Shown piece after piece: positions 45,354 through 55,916 of a stretch of 64,000 bases of DNA. The notes below the pieces were generated by a model, which was given only the letters and a program-made list of their open reading frames with translations, ran no database searches and had not been told where the DNA came from. Source of the DNA: Rheinheimera nanhaiensis E407-8 (GTDB lineage: Bacteria > Pseudomonadota > Gammaproteobacteria > Enterobacterales > Alteromonadaceae); the NCBI RefSeq assembly GCF_000296695.1, contig NZ_BAFK01000003.1:124001-188000 (forward strand), given 5' to 3'. Both the position numbers and the translations under genes were made by a program. Each line of letters starts with the position of its first letter. Position 1 is the first letter of the stretch.

Positions 45354-45902
45354 ATGAGCGTAAATGACAGCAACTTAATCTGGCTTGATTTAGAAATGAC
45401 CGGCCTGGAGCCAAAAACCGATGTGATTCTGGAAATGGCCACTATTGTTACCGACAGTCAGTTAAATATTATTGCTGAGGGCCCGGTATTTGCTATTAAA
45501 CAGCCGGACGAGGTGCTGGACAATATGAGTGCCTGGTGTGTTGAGCAGCACGGTAAAAGTGGCTTAACGGCCCGCTGCCGTGCCAGTACCACCAGCCTGG
45601 CCGCTGCAGAGCAGCAAACCATTGCCTTTTTAAGCCAGTATGTGGCGAAGGGGAAATCACCGATGTGCGGTAATAGCATTGGTCAGGACCGCCGTTTTCT
45701 GGCCGAGTATGCACCTGAGCTTGAAGCCTTTTTTCATTACCGCAATTTAGATGTCAGCACAGTAAAAGAGTTGGCGCGGCGCTGGCACCCAGAGGTGCTG
45801 AATAAAGTGCAAAAAGCCGGCAGCCATTTGGCATTGGATGATATTCGCGAGTCGATTGCTGAATTAGTAACCTATCGCACGCATTTTTTTAAGTTACCCT
45901 AA
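45354..45902 (+). CDS. orn: Oligoribonuclease
   Basis: Orn degrades 2-5 nt RNAs, including pGpG. The 182-residue protein has the DEDDh exonuclease layout: WLDLEMTGL at residue 10, IGQDRRF near 107, [11 protein letters not shown] near 158 with the general base His. TAAGGG precedes ATG 45354. It is divergent from rsgA and followed by tRNA-Gly, as in E. coli. Confidence 0.97.
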   Translation: MSVNDSNLIWLDLEMTGLEPKTDVILEMATIVTDSQLNIIAEGPVFAIKQPDEVLDNMSAWCVEQHGKSGLTARCRASTTSLAAAEQQTIAFLSQYVAKGKSPMCGNSIGQDRRFLAEYAPELEAFFHYRNLDVSTVKELARRWHPEVLNKVQKAGSHLALDDIRESIAELVTYRTHFFKLP

Positions 45903-45910
45903 AAAAACAC

Positions 45911-45938
45911 TTGCAACGGCCGGTGCATTTTGTAAAAT
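45911..45938 (+). promoter_or_regulatory. tRNA-Gly promoter with GC-rich discriminator
   Basis: TTGCAA (45911-45916) and TAAAAT (45933-45938) are 16 bases apart, and GCGCGCC follows, the GC-rich discriminator typical of stringently controlled stable-RNA promoters. Confidence 0.6.
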
Positions 45939-45979
45939 GCGCGCCATCACGACGCAATAACAACACCGCGTTGGCCGAT

Positions 45980-46055
45980 GCGAGTATAGCTCAGCTGGTA
46001 GAGCGCGACCTTGCCAAGGTCGAGGTCACGAGTTCGAACCTCGTTACTCGCTCCA
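45980..46055 (+). tRNA. tRNA-Gly(GCC)
   Basis: The 76-nt cloverleaf has acceptor GCGAGTA/TACTCGC, D arm AGCTCAGCTGGTAGAGC, anticodon loop TTGCCAA (anticodon GCC), T loop GTTCGAACC and an encoded CCA end. It reads glycine GGC/GGU codons. Confidence 0.97.
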
Positions 46056-46065
46056 AATTCGACAA

Positions 46066-46098
46066 AAACCGCACTTGGGAAACCAGTGCGGTTTTTTG
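46066..46098 (+). terminator. Terminator after tRNA-Gly
   Basis: AACCGCACT (46067-46075) pairs with AGTGCGGTT (46085-46093), followed by a T-run to 46097. Confidence 0.88.
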
Positions 46099-46144
46099 TT
46101 GTCTGCGATATAGTTAATGCCACAACAACCCAAGGGCATGATCA

Positions 46145-46351
46145 ATGGCAGACTCGCCTTGTGTAAGAAACTGCTGTCTGGATCAGCAGGACATTTGTCT
46201 GGGCTGTGGCCGCCATATTGATGAGATCATTGAATGGCATAGTGCTAATGTGCTCAGACGGACGCAGATTTTACAGCAAGCGCAAACAAGGTTAGCAGAG
46301 CGTAACGGCGCCCAAAGCCTTACGCATCGCGCGGTAACCCCTTCTGAATAA
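46145..46351 (+). CDS. DUF1289 Cys-rich small protein
   Basis: The 68-residue protein has the DUF1289 core: SPCVRNCCLDQQDICLGCGR followed by IDEIIEWHSA. Four to five Cys near residues 6-21 could bind zinc or an iron-sulfur centre. Relatives include E. coli YdhL. Its 3' end overlaps queG's 3' end by 32 bases on the opposite strand. Function unknown. Confidence 0.85.
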   Translation: MADSPCVRNCCLDQQDICLGCGRHIDEIIEWHSANVLRRTQILQQAQTRLAERNGAQSLTHRAVTPSE

Positions 46352-47447
46352 TCCGCACCAGTCGCTCGGTGCTGCGAGGCAGCAGTGATTCTGCCTGCCA
46401 GCCTTTGCGTTTTTGCTGCGCTAAGGCCCACGCTATATGCTCTGCAACTAACGGACTGGCGCTGCTAAGCTTGGCGCTAAGTGCCTGTTCAATCTCGATC
46501 TGGTAAGGCGCATTGCCCAGTGCCACAGCAATGTTGCGCTGCCAGCGTTCATAACCGATACGGCGAATTGCGCTACCCTCAGTGAAACGTAAAAATTCGT
46601 CTTCCTGCCAGGCAAATAGGCTGAGTAAACTTTGGTTTTGCCACTGCTCACGCCGTTGAAAGTCGCTTTCAATACTCAAAGGAGCGTTACGGTTTTCCGG
46701 GCACACCAGCTGGCAGTCATCACAGCCATAAATACGGTTGCCAAGTAGCGGACGAAACTCTTCAGGAATAGCGCCTTTAAGCTCAATGGTTAAGTACGAA
46801 ATACAGCGGCGGGCATCGACCACATAAGGCTCGACAATGGCGCCAGTAGGGCAGCTGGTGATGCAGGCCACGCAGCTGCCGCAATCGCCATCATGTGGCT
46901 GGTCTACCGGCAGCGGCAGGTTCACCAGCAATTCGCCCAAAAAGAACCAGGAGCCGGCTTGGTGATTAAGCAATAAGCTGTGTTTACCCACCCAGCCAAG
47001 CCCGGCTTGCTGTGCCAGTGGCCGCTCCAGTATCGGCGCCGAGTCGGTAAAAGGGCGGTAGCCCAGCTCGCTGACCTGTTGGTTAATGCGCTCGCCCAGC
47101 TGTTTTAGCCGGTTACGGATAAGTTTGTGGTAATCACGGCCCAGCGCATAGCGGCTGATATAGGCCTGGGTGGGGTCGGCCAGGTTAGTGGCAAAGCCGG
47201 CAGCTTTGGGCAGATAGTCCATCCTAACGCTGATTACCCGCAAAGTACCGGGTACCAGCTCGTCGGGCCGGGCGCGCAGCATACCGTGGCTGGCCATATA
47301 ATCCATCTCGCCGTGGTAGCCGGCATCGAGCCATTTCTGCAGCTGTCGCTCAGCATCGGCTAAGCTAACGCCGCTAATGCCGGCATCGGCAAAGCCCAAC
47401 TGCTTTGCCCATTGCTTAATCTGTTGTGCCAGCTCGTGGTAATTCAT
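46320..47447 (-). CDS. queG: Epoxyqueuosine reductase
   Basis: QueG makes the last step of queuosine synthesis, reducing epoxyqueuosine in tRNA with cobalamin and two [4Fe-4S] clusters. The 375-residue protein has both cluster motifs: CGSCVACITSCPTGAI (about 189-204) and CDDCQLVCPENR (about 241-252) and a C-terminal HEAT-like region. It lies after tRNA-Gly and is divergent from tsaE, as in E. coli, but the nnr (yjeF) gene that usually follows queG is missing. Confidence 0.96.
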   Translation of the reverse strand: MNYHELAQQIKQWAKQLGFADAGISGVSLADAERQLQKWLDAGYHGEMDYMASHGMLRARPDELVPGTLRVISVRMDYLPKAAGFATNLADPTQAYISRYALGRDYHKLIRNRLKQLGERINQQVSELGYRPFTDSAPILERPLAQQAGLGWVGKHSLLLNHQAGSWFFLGELLVNLPLPVDQPHDGDCGSCVACITSCPTGAIVEPYVVDARRCISYLTIELKGAIPEEFRPLLGNRIYGCDDCQLVCPENRNAPLSIESDFQRREQWQNQSLLSLFAWQEDEFLRFTEGSAIRRIGYERWQRNIAVALGNAPYQIEIEQALSAKLSSASPLVAEHIAWALAQQKRKGWQAESLLPRSTERLVRIIQKGLPRDA

Positions 47448-47635
47448 GCTGCTTTGCTACCCGGAAAATAACGCCGCTAGCTTAGCACAAAGGGCATTTT
47501 TTCGCGCTGCTTGTGGGAACTTGCCTGCCAGCACGCCGGTCTGAGCGGCAAAGTCGCGGTTTTTCTGGCTCTGTCAGCCACTAATTTGTTAACATGACAG
47601 GGTTTTTTTGGCAGCAAGACGTAAAGTGGTGACAG

Positions 47636-48106
47636 GTGGCGCAATATCAGGCAGTGTTACAGGACGAAGCGGCAACCCTGGCGTTGGCAACGCGTATTGC
47701 CGGCCTGCTCAGTGGTGGGCAAACCTTATTTTTGCATGGCGATTTGGGGGCAGGTAAAACCACCTTTAGTCGTGGCGTTATTACTGCGCTGGGCCATGGT
47801 GGCACGGTAAAAAGCCCCACTTACACCCTGGTAGAGCCTTATCAGCTGAAGCCATTTACCGTGTTTCACTTTGACCTTTACCGGCTTAGAGATGCCGAAG
47901 AGTTAGAGTTTATGGGCATACGCGATTATTTTCGCGCTGACACCCTATGCCTGATTGAATGGCCTGAACAGGGCAGTGGTTATTTACCTGTGCCGGATCT
48001 CGACATACACTTAACATTTGTAGACGGACACCGGCGTGTGTTGCTGCAAAGCCAGACGCCAGCCGGTGCCGCCCTAATAAAAGCGCTGACGGATGATGAA
48101 CAATAA
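47636..48106 (+). CDS. tsaE: tRNA threonylcarbamoyladenosine biosynthesis protein TsaE
   Basis: The P-loop ATPase TsaE helps form t6A37 with TsaB and TsaD. The 156-residue protein has the Walker A GDLGAGKTTF near residue 34, 'VKSPTYTLVEPY' and 'HFDLYRLRDAEELEFMGIRDYF'. It starts at GTG 47636 with a poor Shine-Dalgarno. It overlaps amiB by 14 bases. Confidence 0.95.
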   Translation: MAQYQAVLQDEAATLALATRIAGLLSGGQTLFLHGDLGAGKTTFSRGVITALGHGGTVKSPTYTLVEPYQLKPFTVFHFDLYRLRDAEELEFMGIRDYFRADTLCLIEWPEQGSGYLPVPDLDIHLTFVDGHRRVLLQSQTPAGAALIKALTDDEQ

Positions 48107-49397
48107 TTATTATAACTTTAAAGCCGCACTGCTATCTTTGCTAACGCTGTTCAGCTTTACTGCCCTGGCTAATCAGGTGCAGGGTGTGCGGGTGTGGCCA
48201 TCACCGGACAATACCCGCGTCGTGTTTGATATGGCTGGCGAGCCACAGCATAAGAGTTTTAGCCTGGACAAGCCTGACCGTCTGGTTATCGATTTAACTA
48301 ACGTTAAAGGTGGTACCAGCTTACCGGCAGTGAATGGTGAATCGTCGTTAATAAAAGCTATTCGTAGTAGTGGCAGCGGCAACACTATGCGTATCGTGCT
48401 GGATTTAACCAAAGCCAGTAAGGCCAATGTGTTTGCGCTGCCGCCGACACCGCCTTATGGCCACCGTTTAGTGGTCGACTTACCTGACGATCAGCCGCAG
48501 CGTAATCTGCCACCGCCGGCTATCCGGGCTGCGCGTGATATCGTGATTGCCATTGACGCTGGCCATGGTGGCGAAGACCCCGGCTCTATTGGCCCCAGCG
48601 GCATCTATGAAAAGCACATTACCTTGCCAATAGCGCGTCAGCTGGCACAACTGATTGACCGTCAGCCCGGCATGAAAGCCATGATGGTGCGCACTAATGA
48701 TTACTATATTCATGTAAACCGCCGCACTGAAATTGCCCGTGGCCAGCAGGCCGATTTGCTGGTGTCTATTCATGCCGATGCGTTTACCTCACCGCAGCCG
48801 CGTGGCGCCTCGGTTTGGGTATTGTCACTGCGCCGTGCCACCACTGAAGTGGGCCGTATGCTGGAGCAAACCGAGCGGCACTCAGACCTGCTGGGCGGCG
48901 TGGCAGAGATTATCAAAGACTCGGCTAACGAGCGCTATCTGGCACAAACGGTGCTGGATTTATCCATGAACCACTCGATGGTAACTGCTTACCAGGTAGC
49001 TAATGAAGTGTTAAGCGAGCTGGGTAGAGTGACACATTTGCATAAAAAAGAGCCGCAGGCGGCCAGTTTAGGTGTGTTAAAAGCACCGGATATTCCGTCT
49101 ATCCTGGTTGAGGTGGGCTTTATTTCTAACCCGCAGGAAGAAAAACAGCTGAAATCACCGTCGCATCAAACGCAGTTGGCGCGCTCTTTGTTTGCTGCCC
49201 TTAAACGCCATTTTGAAAAGTCGCCACCGGCCGATTCGTTGTTTGCCCAGCAACGTGCCCGCGAGCATCGTGTCAGTGCGGGCGAATCCTTGTCTTTGCT
49301 GGCGCAGCGTTACAATGTGTCGGTGGATGAACTGCGCAGTATAAATCAGCTTACCTCAGACAGCATCCGCGTTGGCCAGACGCTGCGGATCCCCTGA
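48093..49397 (+). CDS. amiB: N-acetylmuramoyl-L-alanine amidase AmiB type
   Basis: The 434-residue protein has a signal peptide (to ALA, about residue 28), an AMIN domain (about 30-135), an amidase_3 zinc hydrolase domain (about 148-370; [11 protein letters not shown], then Glu, His in SIHADAF and Glu in [10 protein letters not shown]) and a C-terminal LysM (about 390-433). It cleaves septal peptidoglycan during cell separation. Start overlaps tsaE; mutL starts two bases after its stop. Confidence 0.96.
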   Translation: MMNNNYYNFKAALLSLLTLFSFTALANQVQGVRVWPSPDNTRVVFDMAGEPQHKSFSLDKPDRLVIDLTNVKGGTSLPAVNGESSLIKAIRSSGSGNTMRIVLDLTKASKANVFALPPTPPYGHRLVVDLPDDQPQRNLPPPAIRAARDIVIAIDAGHGGEDPGSIGPSGIYEKHITLPIARQLAQLIDRQPGMKAMMVRTNDYYIHVNRRTEIARGQQADLLVSIHADAFTSPQPRGASVWVLSLRRATTEVGRMLEQTERHSDLLGGVAEIIKDSANERYLAQTVLDLSMNHSMVTAYQVANEVLSELGRVTHLHKKEPQAASLGVLKAPDIPSILVEVGFISNPQEEKQLKSPSHQTQLARSLFAALKRHFEKSPPADSLFAQQRAREHRVSAGESLSLLAQRYNVSVDELRSINQLTSDSIRVGQTLRIP

Positions 49398-49399
49398 TT

Positions 49400-51178
49400 A
49401 TGCCGATACAAATACTACCGCCGCAGCTGGCAAACCAGATTGCGGCCGGTGAAGTGGTTGAACGCCCGGCCTCGGTGGTCAAAGAGCTGGTAGAAAACAG
49501 CCTTGACGCCGGTGCCAGCCATATTGAGATTGAGATTGAAAAAGGCGGCAGTAAGCTTATCCGGGTGCGTGACAACGGCAGTGGCATTGCCGAGCATGAA
49601 CTGGTGCTGGCGTTAAGCCGGCATGCCACCAGCAAAATAACCGACCTGAGTGATTTAGAAGCCATTTGCAGCTTAGGCTTTCGTGGTGAGGCCTTAGCCA
49701 GTATCAGCTCGGTATCGCGGCTGACGTTAACTTCACGCACGGCGGCGCAAGAGGCGGCCTGGCAGGCCAGCGCTGAGGGCCGCGATATGCAGGTGAGTGT
49801 AAAGCCGGCCGCCCATCCGGTTGGCACCAGTATTGAAGTGTTGGATTTATTCTTTAACACGCCGGCGCGGCGCAAATTTTTACGCACCGATAAAACCGAG
49901 TTTGGTCATATCGACGAGCTGGTAAAACGGCTGGCGCTCAGCCGCTTTGATGTCAGCTGGCAGCTAAGCCACAACGGTCAGACAGTGCGCCGGCTCAAAG
50001 CAGCAGACACGGCTGAGCAGCGGCAAAAGCGTGTTGCAACGCTGTGCGGCCGCGCTTTTGCCGAGCAGGCAGCCTTTATAGAAAACCAGTACGGTGACGT
50101 AAAAATTTGGGGTTACATTGTAGCGCCACAGGCCTGCCCAACCCAGCCCGGTTGCCAGTACAGTTACGTTAACGGCCGTATGATGCGCGACAAGCTGCTT
50201 AACCATGCGATACGCCAGGCCTATGGTGACAGCTTAAGCGCTGAGCAGCAGCCAGCCTTTGTGCTGTATCTGGAGCTGGACCCGCGCCAGGTCGATGTTA
50301 ATGTGCACCCGGCCAAGCATGAAGTACGCTTTCATCAGGCCAGATTAATTCATGACTTTATCGTGTCAGCCCTGAGCGATGCACTGGCACAATTAAGCGC
50401 AACCCCCGCTGCCGGCCACTATGTTCAGCCGGGCCAGCCGACGCCGGCAATGTCTGTGCCAGCCAGCCAGCCAGCCTATCAGGTGCATCAGCCCGGCACG
50501 GCCCGCTATCAGGCTGGTGCTGCGGCTTACCGGGCCGCGACAGCGGGCGGGGCGCAAGTGAGGCGCGAGCTGAGTTATTGGCAGCATAGCCATCGTGACG
50601 CTGAAGCGCTGCAAGCGCCATCGGTGCAGGCAAGCCCAGCTGCAGCTTTGCCACCAGCGCACAGCGATAGCCAGAGCCTTGATGGCCGTTACTTGATTGC
50701 GCAAAACCGTTATCTGTTAACCCAGCACGATGATCGCCTGTTGGTGGTGGATCTGGTGGTGACGCTGGCAGCTTATTTTGCGCTACAACCCCAGCCGGCG
50801 CAGCCGATTTTACTGCCACAGCGCATCGCACTTAGCAAAGCGCAGCTACAGCAGCTTACCCGTGTGGCGACGCAGCTGTCCGACGCCGGCTTTGATCTGC
50901 TGCTAAGTGACAACACCGCGATAGTGCGGGCGGTGCCCGCCTGGCTTAGGCAAAGTCTGCTAAGCCATTGGCTGCCGCTATGGTTTAGCCGCGTTAGCGA
51001 GCAGCAGGATCCACTGCAGTTGTTGTTGTCTATGCTACTTAATGCTAATGGGTTAAGTGCAAAGCAGTTGTTAAACTTATACCCACAGCTGCTTGACATG
51101 CCGTCTTGCTGGCACAGTGCACCGCTGCAACTAGACAGCACCTTAGCCCGGTTACATGAGGCACATGATGCATACTAA
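49400..51178 (+). CDS. mutL: DNA mismatch repair protein MutL
   Basis: The 592-residue protein has the GHKL ATPase motifs [12 protein letters not shown] (about 28-39), [11 protein letters not shown] and [13 protein letters not shown], the transducer domain, a Pro/Ala/Gln-rich linker (about 335-425) and a C-terminal dimerisation domain. The DQHAxxE endonuclease motif is absent, as in other organisms that use MutH. It links MutS to MutH and UvrD. Confidence 0.96.
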   Translation: MPIQILPPQLANQIAAGEVVERPASVVKELVENSLDAGASHIEIEIEKGGSKLIRVRDNGSGIAEHELVLALSRHATSKITDLSDLEAICSLGFRGEALASISSVSRLTLTSRTAAQEAAWQASAEGRDMQVSVKPAAHPVGTSIEVLDLFFNTPARRKFLRTDKTEFGHIDELVKRLALSRFDVSWQLSHNGQTVRRLKAADTAEQRQKRVATLCGRAFAEQAAFIENQYGDVKIWGYIVAPQACPTQPGCQYSYVNGRMMRDKLLNHAIRQAYGDSLSAEQQPAFVLYLELDPRQVDVNVHPAKHEVRFHQARLIHDFIVSALSDALAQLSATPAAGHYVQPGQPTPAMSVPASQPAYQVHQPGTARYQAGAAAYRAATAGGAQVRRELSYWQHSHRDAEALQAPSVQASPAAALPPAHSDSQSLDGRYLIAQNRYLLTQHDDRLLVVDLVVTLAAYFALQPQPAQPILLPQRIALSKAQLQQLTRVATQLSDAGFDLLLSDNTAIVRAVPAWLRQSLLSHWLPLWFSRVSEQQDPLQLLLSMLLNANGLSAKQLLNLYPQLLDMPSCWHSAPLQLDSTLARLHEAHDAY

Positions 51179-52091
51179 GGCGGTAGTTTTTTTGATGGGG
51201 CCGACAGCGTCAGGCAAAACGGCACTGGCGACAGAGCTGTACCAGCGGTTACCGGTTGAACTTATCAGTGTCGACAGCGCGCTGGTGTACAAACAGATGG
51301 ATATCGGCACTGCCAAGCCAACTGCAGAGGAGCTGGCGATAACGCCGCACCATCTGATTGATATTCGCGACCCGGCACAAAGTTATTCTGCGGCAGATTT
51401 TCGTAGCGATGCGCTAAGATTAATTGCCCAAATTCAACAACGTGGTAACATTCCGCTGCTGGTTGGTGGTACCATGTTGTACTTTAAAGCCCTGCTTGAC
51501 GGTATTTCACCTTTACCTGAAGCCGACGTTGCCGTGCGCGCGCAGCTAGAAGCTGAAGCCGCACGTAAAGGCTGGGCCGCGCTGCATGAAGAGTTAGCCA
51601 AGGTGGATCCGGTGTCTGCCACGCGGATCCATCCTAATGATCCGCAGCGGATTAACCGGGCGCTGGAAGTATACCGCCTGACGGGGCGCAGCTTAACCGA
51701 ACTTACCGCAGAAAAAGGGGAACCTTTTGCTTTTCCTGTGCACCAATTTGCTATTGCACCGGCAGATCGGGCGGTACTACATCAACGTATTGCCCTCAGG
51801 TTTGAGCAAATGCTGGCGGCCGGTTTTGAGCAAGAAGTGCGCCGGTTAAAGCAGCGGCCTGATTTGCACCCTGAGTTGCCATCGATGCGCTGCGTTGGCT
51901 ACCGGCAAATGTGGCAGTATTTAGACGGTGAGTGCAGTTACCAGCAAATGACAGAGCGGGGTATAGCGGCAACCCGGCAACTGGCCAAGCGGCAGCTGAC
52001 CTGGCTGCGGGGTTGGCCAGATTTAAGCTGGTTAAATAGTGAGGCGCCGCTTGAGGAAAACTTGCAAGCCGTTTTATCTTCGCTAAGCTAA
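51168..52091 (+). CDS. miaA: tRNA dimethylallyltransferase
   Basis: MiaA adds the isopentenyl group to A37 of tRNAs reading UNN codons. The protein has the P-loop [10 protein letters not shown] near the start, [18 protein letters not shown] and a C-terminal '[14 protein letters not shown]'. I choose ATG 51168 since GAGG at 51158 is well spaced; ATG 51156 or 51165 are alternatives (up to 311 residues). The start overlaps the mutL end. Confidence 0.94.
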   Translation: MHTKAVVFLMGPTASGKTALATELYQRLPVELISVDSALVYKQMDIGTAKPTAEELAITPHHLIDIRDPAQSYSAADFRSDALRLIAQIQQRGNIPLLVGGTMLYFKALLDGISPLPEADVAVRAQLEAEAARKGWAALHEELAKVDPVSATRIHPNDPQRINRALEVYRLTGRSLTELTAEKGEPFAFPVHQFAIAPADRAVLHQRIALRFEQMLAAGFEQEVRRLKQRPDLHPELPSMRCVGYRQMWQYLDGECSYQQMTERGIAATRQLAKRQLTWLRGWPDLSWLNSEAPLEENLQAVLSSLS

Positions 52092-52151
52092 ACACAATGG
52101 ATAAAAAAGACGTTTTAACAACTTGAAATAAAAAAAATAATACCTATATAA

Positions 52152-52439
<288 letters not shown>

Positions 52440-52456
52440 CTGCAGGGGTTAGTCGC

Positions 52457-53752
52457 TTGTCTGAACTTAACGCGGTGTCGGAACAAGCGATCCTTGTCCA
52501 TGTCAACTTTTCTCAGCAGCACACCAGTGAAGACTTGGGCGAGCTTAAGTTACTGGTGTCTTCTGCCGGTGTGCAGGCTATTGATGTGGTTACCACCAGC
52601 CGCAGTGCTCCTGACGCTAAATTCTTTGTCGGCTCCGGCAAAGCGCAGGATATTGCCAATCTGATTGCCGATACCGGCGCTACGCTGGTTATTTTTAATC
52701 ATGCATTAAGCCCGGCGCAAACGCGCAACCTGGAACGTTTATGTTTAGCCCGGGTGATTGACCGCACCACGCTGATTTTAGATATCTTCGCCCAGCGCGC
52801 CCGCACCTTTGAAGGTAAATTGCAGGTTGAGCTGGCACAGCTAAAGCATTTGTCATCGCGCCTGGTGCGCGGCTGGGACAGTCTGGACCGACAAAAAGGC
52901 GGTATCGGCCTGCGCGGGCCGGGTGAAACCCAGTTGGAAACCGATCGCCGCTTGCTGCGCGAGCGGGTTAAAGCCTTGCAGGCCAGGTTGGCGAAACTGC
53001 AAACGCAGCGTCAGCAAGGCCGGCGGGCCCGTCAGCGTGCCGAGGTGCCGGTAGTGTCAGTGGTGGGCTACACCAACGCCGGTAAATCAACTTTGTTTAA
53101 CCGCCTGACCAAGGCCGATGTTTATGCGGCCGATCAGCTGTTTGCCACGCTGGACCCGACGCTGCGCAAATTACCGCTTAAAGGCGTAGGGGACATTATT
53201 CTGGCCGACACTGTCGGCTTTATCCGTCATTTGCCGCATGATTTAGTGGCTGCGTTTAAATCCACCTTACAAGAAACCCGCGACGCAGATTTACAGCTGC
53301 ATGTGGTTGATGTTGCCGATGCGCGTAAAGGTGACAATATGCAGCAGGTGGCTAAGGTTCTGGCCGATATTGACGCTGACCAGCTGCCGCAGCTGCTGGT
53401 ATTTAATAAAATTGACCTGCTGGGCCAGCCGGCCCGTATAGAATACAACGATGCCGGTCAGCCGGTGGCGGTGTATCTGTCAGCGATGACCGGTGCCGGG
53501 CTGGACTTGTTAGCTCAGGCGATGGCGCAATTGTTATCCGAGCGCTATATCGACATCGCGCTGGCGTTGCCGCCGGCACAGGCTAGCTGGCGCTCGCGCT
53601 GCCACCAACAGGATTGCGTGGTACAAGAGCAGTATACTGAAGATGGCACCTGCCACTTGCAGCTTAGGTTAAGCGCTGCGCAGTGGCAGCGTATGGTGAA
53701 ACAGTCGCAGGGCGTATTGGAAAACTATATCGTCAGCGCCCCGGTTATTTGA
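52457..53752 (+). CDS. hflX: Ribosome-splitting GTPase HflX
   Basis: The 431-residue protein has the HflX N-terminal domain, the glycine-rich GGIGLRGPGETQLETDRR linker (about 152-169) and a G domain with GYTNAGKSTLF near 204 and NKIDLL near 317. It binds 50S and rescues stalled ribosomes. The start is TTG 52457, 17 bases after hfq, with AGGGG upstream; no ATG is available nearby. Confidence 0.95.
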   Translation: MSELNAVSEQAILVHVNFSQQHTSEDLGELKLLVSSAGVQAIDVVTTSRSAPDAKFFVGSGKAQDIANLIADTGATLVIFNHALSPAQTRNLERLCLARVIDRTTLILDIFAQRARTFEGKLQVELAQLKHLSSRLVRGWDSLDRQKGGIGLRGPGETQLETDRRLLRERVKALQARLAKLQTQRQQGRRARQRAEVPVVSVVGYTNAGKSTLFNRLTKADVYAADQLFATLDPTLRKLPLKGVGDIILADTVGFIRHLPHDLVAAFKSTLQETRDADLQLHVVDVADARKGDNMQQVAKVLADIDADQLPQLLVFNKIDLLGQPARIEYNDAGQPVAVYLSAMTGAGLDLLAQAMAQLLSERYIDIALALPPAQASWRSRCHQQDCVVQEQYTEDGTCHLQLRLSAAQWQRMVKQSQGVLENYIVSAPVI

Positions 53753-53792
53753 TACATTAACGCTTATTTTGCAACTTAGAACGGAGTAGAGC

Positions 53793-54941
53793 ATGGCTTG
53801 GAATGAGCCCGGCAACAACGGCAAAAATAACGACCCCTGGAAGCAGGGTGGTCGTGATCAGGGGCCGCCGGATTTAGACGAAGTGTTTCGTAATTTCGGT
53901 AAAAAATTCGGTGGTATCTTTGGTGGTGGTAAATCGTCAGGCAGTAATGGCAGTGGCGCTTCAGCCGCCGCCGTGTTAGTGCTGATTGTGGCCGCACTGG
54001 TGTGGGCCTTCAGCGGCTTTTACACCATTAAAGAATCGGAACGTGGCGTGGTGCTGCGCTTTGGCCAGTACAACAGCGAAGTCGGCCCGGGTATTCACTG
54101 GAAGCCAACCTTTATCGATACCGTCATGCCGGTCGATGTGACCAGCGTGCGCACGCTGCGCAGTGACGGCTTTATGTTAACCCAGGATCAGAATCTGGTG
54201 CGGGTGACCTTTGAAATTCAGTATCGTGTGTTTAACGCCCGCTTGTATAAGTTTTCGGTAGTGGATGCGGATAGCAGCTTACATCAGGCAACCGATGCGG
54301 CGCTGCGTTATGTGATTGGTCACTCTATTATGGATGACGTACTCACCCGTGGCCGTGAAGTGGTGCGGCAGAATACCCGCCAGGAGCTGGAAGGCATTAT
54401 TCAGCCTTATAACATGGGTATTGCACTGGTTGATGTGAACTTCCGTGATGCCCGTCCACCGGAAGAAGTGCGAGACGCCTTTGATGATGCGATTAAAGCG
54501 CAGGAAGATCAGGAGCGTTTTATTCAGGAAGCACAAGCTTACGCGCGTGAAATTGAACCGCGTGCCCGGGGCCAGGTTAACCGCGTAATGCAGGAAGCCG
54601 AAGCCTATAAGCAGCAAACCGTATTAAAAGCGCAGGGTGAAGTAGCCCGCTTTGAAAAGCTGTTGCCTGAATATCTGGCGGCGCCAAAGGTAACCCGTGA
54701 CCGTATGTATCTGGAAACGATGGAGCAGGTATATAGCAATACCTCTAAAGTGATGGTAGATGTGAAAAACGGCAACAATATTATGTATTTACCGCTGGAT
54801 AAAATGCTAAACCCAGGCAGTGGTGCGACGACGCCGTCAGGCACAGTTCCTTTCACGCCGCAGCGCAGCAATACTGATGCCGGCGGTAGTAACCGTACTG
54901 ACAGTTCACGCAACACGACAACACGCAGTGGCAGGGGGTAA
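53793..54941 (+). CDS. hflK: FtsH protease modulator HflK
   Basis: The 382-residue protein has a Gly/Asn-rich cytoplasmic start, one membrane helix (about 54-74), then the SPFH/band-7 domain and a coiled coil. With HflC it forms the cage around FtsH hexamers in the inner membrane. ACGGAG precedes ATG 53793. HflC starts three bases after it. Confidence 0.96.
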   Translation: MAWNEPGNNGKNNDPWKQGGRDQGPPDLDEVFRNFGKKFGGIFGGGKSSGSNGSGASAAAVLVLIVAALVWAFSGFYTIKESERGVVLRFGQYNSEVGPGIHWKPTFIDTVMPVDVTSVRTLRSDGFMLTQDQNLVRVTFEIQYRVFNARLYKFSVVDADSSLHQATDAALRYVIGHSIMDDVLTRGREVVRQNTRQELEGIIQPYNMGIALVDVNFRDARPPEEVRDAFDDAIKAQEDQERFIQEAQAYAREIEPRARGQVNRVMQEAEAYKQQTVLKAQGEVARFEKLLPEYLAAPKVTRDRMYLETMEQVYSNTSKVMVDVKNGNNIMYLPLDKMLNPGSGATTPSGTVPFTPQRSNTDAGGSNRTDSSRNTTTRSGRG

Positions 54942-54944
54942 CCG

Positions 54945-55826
54945 ATGAAAAACTTTACACTCATTATTATCGCCGTTGTCGCCTTTATCTTCCTGTCGGC
55001 GCTGTTTGTCGTGCCGGAAGGCCAGCGTGGCATCGTTATTCAGTTTGGTAAAATTCAGCGCGACGCCGAGCAAAATGTGGTGGTGTACGAGCCGGGTTTG
55101 CACTTTAAGTTACCGCTGATTGAAACCGTGCGTAAGTTAGATGCCCGGGTGCAAACACTGGATGATGCGCAGGACCGTTTTGTTACGGCTGAGAAAAAAG
55201 ACTTACTGGTCGACAGCTATGTAAAATGGCGTATCAGTGACTTTGGCGCCTACTTTCTGGCTACCGGCGGTAACACTGCCCAAGCCGAAGTGTTGTTAAA
55301 ACAGTATATTAACAACGGTTTACGTACCGAGTTTGGTGCCCGCACCATTCAGGAAATCGTTTCCGGCGAGCGGACTCAGCTGATGCAAAGTGCACTGCAG
55401 CAGGCGGGGCAGGCCTCGCGTGAGCTGGGCATTGAAGTGGTAGACGTGCGGGTGAAGCAAATTAACCTGCCACAGGAAGTCAGCAGCTCTATTTTCGCCC
55501 GGATGGAAGCCGAGCGTCATGCGGTAGCGCGTGAGCACCGCTCTAAGGGTATGGAAGAAGCGGAAATTATCCGCGCCGATGTCGATGCCCGCGTCACCGT
55601 TATGCTGGCAGATGCGGAGCGTAACTCACGTACGGTGCGCGGTGAAGGTGATGCAACCGCTGCCAGTATCTATGCTGAGGTGTACAACAAGAACGCTGAG
55701 TTTTACTCTTTCGTGCGCAGCCTTGAAGCCTACAAAAACAGCTTTAAGAGCAAAGACGATGTGTTAGTGCTGCAGCCGGATAACGATTTCTTTAAGTATA
55801 TGAAGTCGGATAAAGTACAGAACTAA
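54945..55826 (+). CDS. hflC: FtsH protease modulator HflC
   Basis: The 293-residue protein has an N-terminal membrane helix (about 4-22), 'VVPEGQRGIVIQFGKI' and the SPFH domain with long C-terminal helices. It partners HflK. It ends with a terminator at 55.85 kb, closing the tsaE-to-hflC gene run. Confidence 0.96.
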   Translation: MKNFTLIIIAVVAFIFLSALFVVPEGQRGIVIQFGKIQRDAEQNVVVYEPGLHFKLPLIETVRKLDARVQTLDDAQDRFVTAEKKDLLVDSYVKWRISDFGAYFLATGGNTAQAEVLLKQYINNGLRTEFGARTIQEIVSGERTQLMQSALQQAGQASRELGIEVVDVRVKQINLPQEVSSSIFARMEAERHAVAREHRSKGMEEAEIIRADVDARVTVMLADAERNSRTVRGEGDATAASIYAEVYNKNAEFYSFVRSLEAYKNSFKSKDDVLVLQPDNDFFKYMKSDKVQN

Positions 55827-55840
55827 AGGTTAACCGGATG

Positions 55841-55866
55841 AAAAAAGGCCCGTTTGGGCCTTTTTT
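55841..55866 (+). terminator. Terminator after hflC
   Basis: AAGGCCC (55845-55851) pairs with GGGCCTT (55856-55862), loop GTTT, six A before and six T after. Confidence 0.9.
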
Positions 55867-55916
55867 ATCGGTGCCAGTTAGCCTGATCAGCATGTCGGCA
55901 TCTTACGGAGAGTGTT

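Noticed and set aside
45244-45414. Longer rsgA start at 45414
   Set aside because: The extra 57 residues run through the orn start and promoter, have no family match, and the GTG at 45243 gives the normal length.
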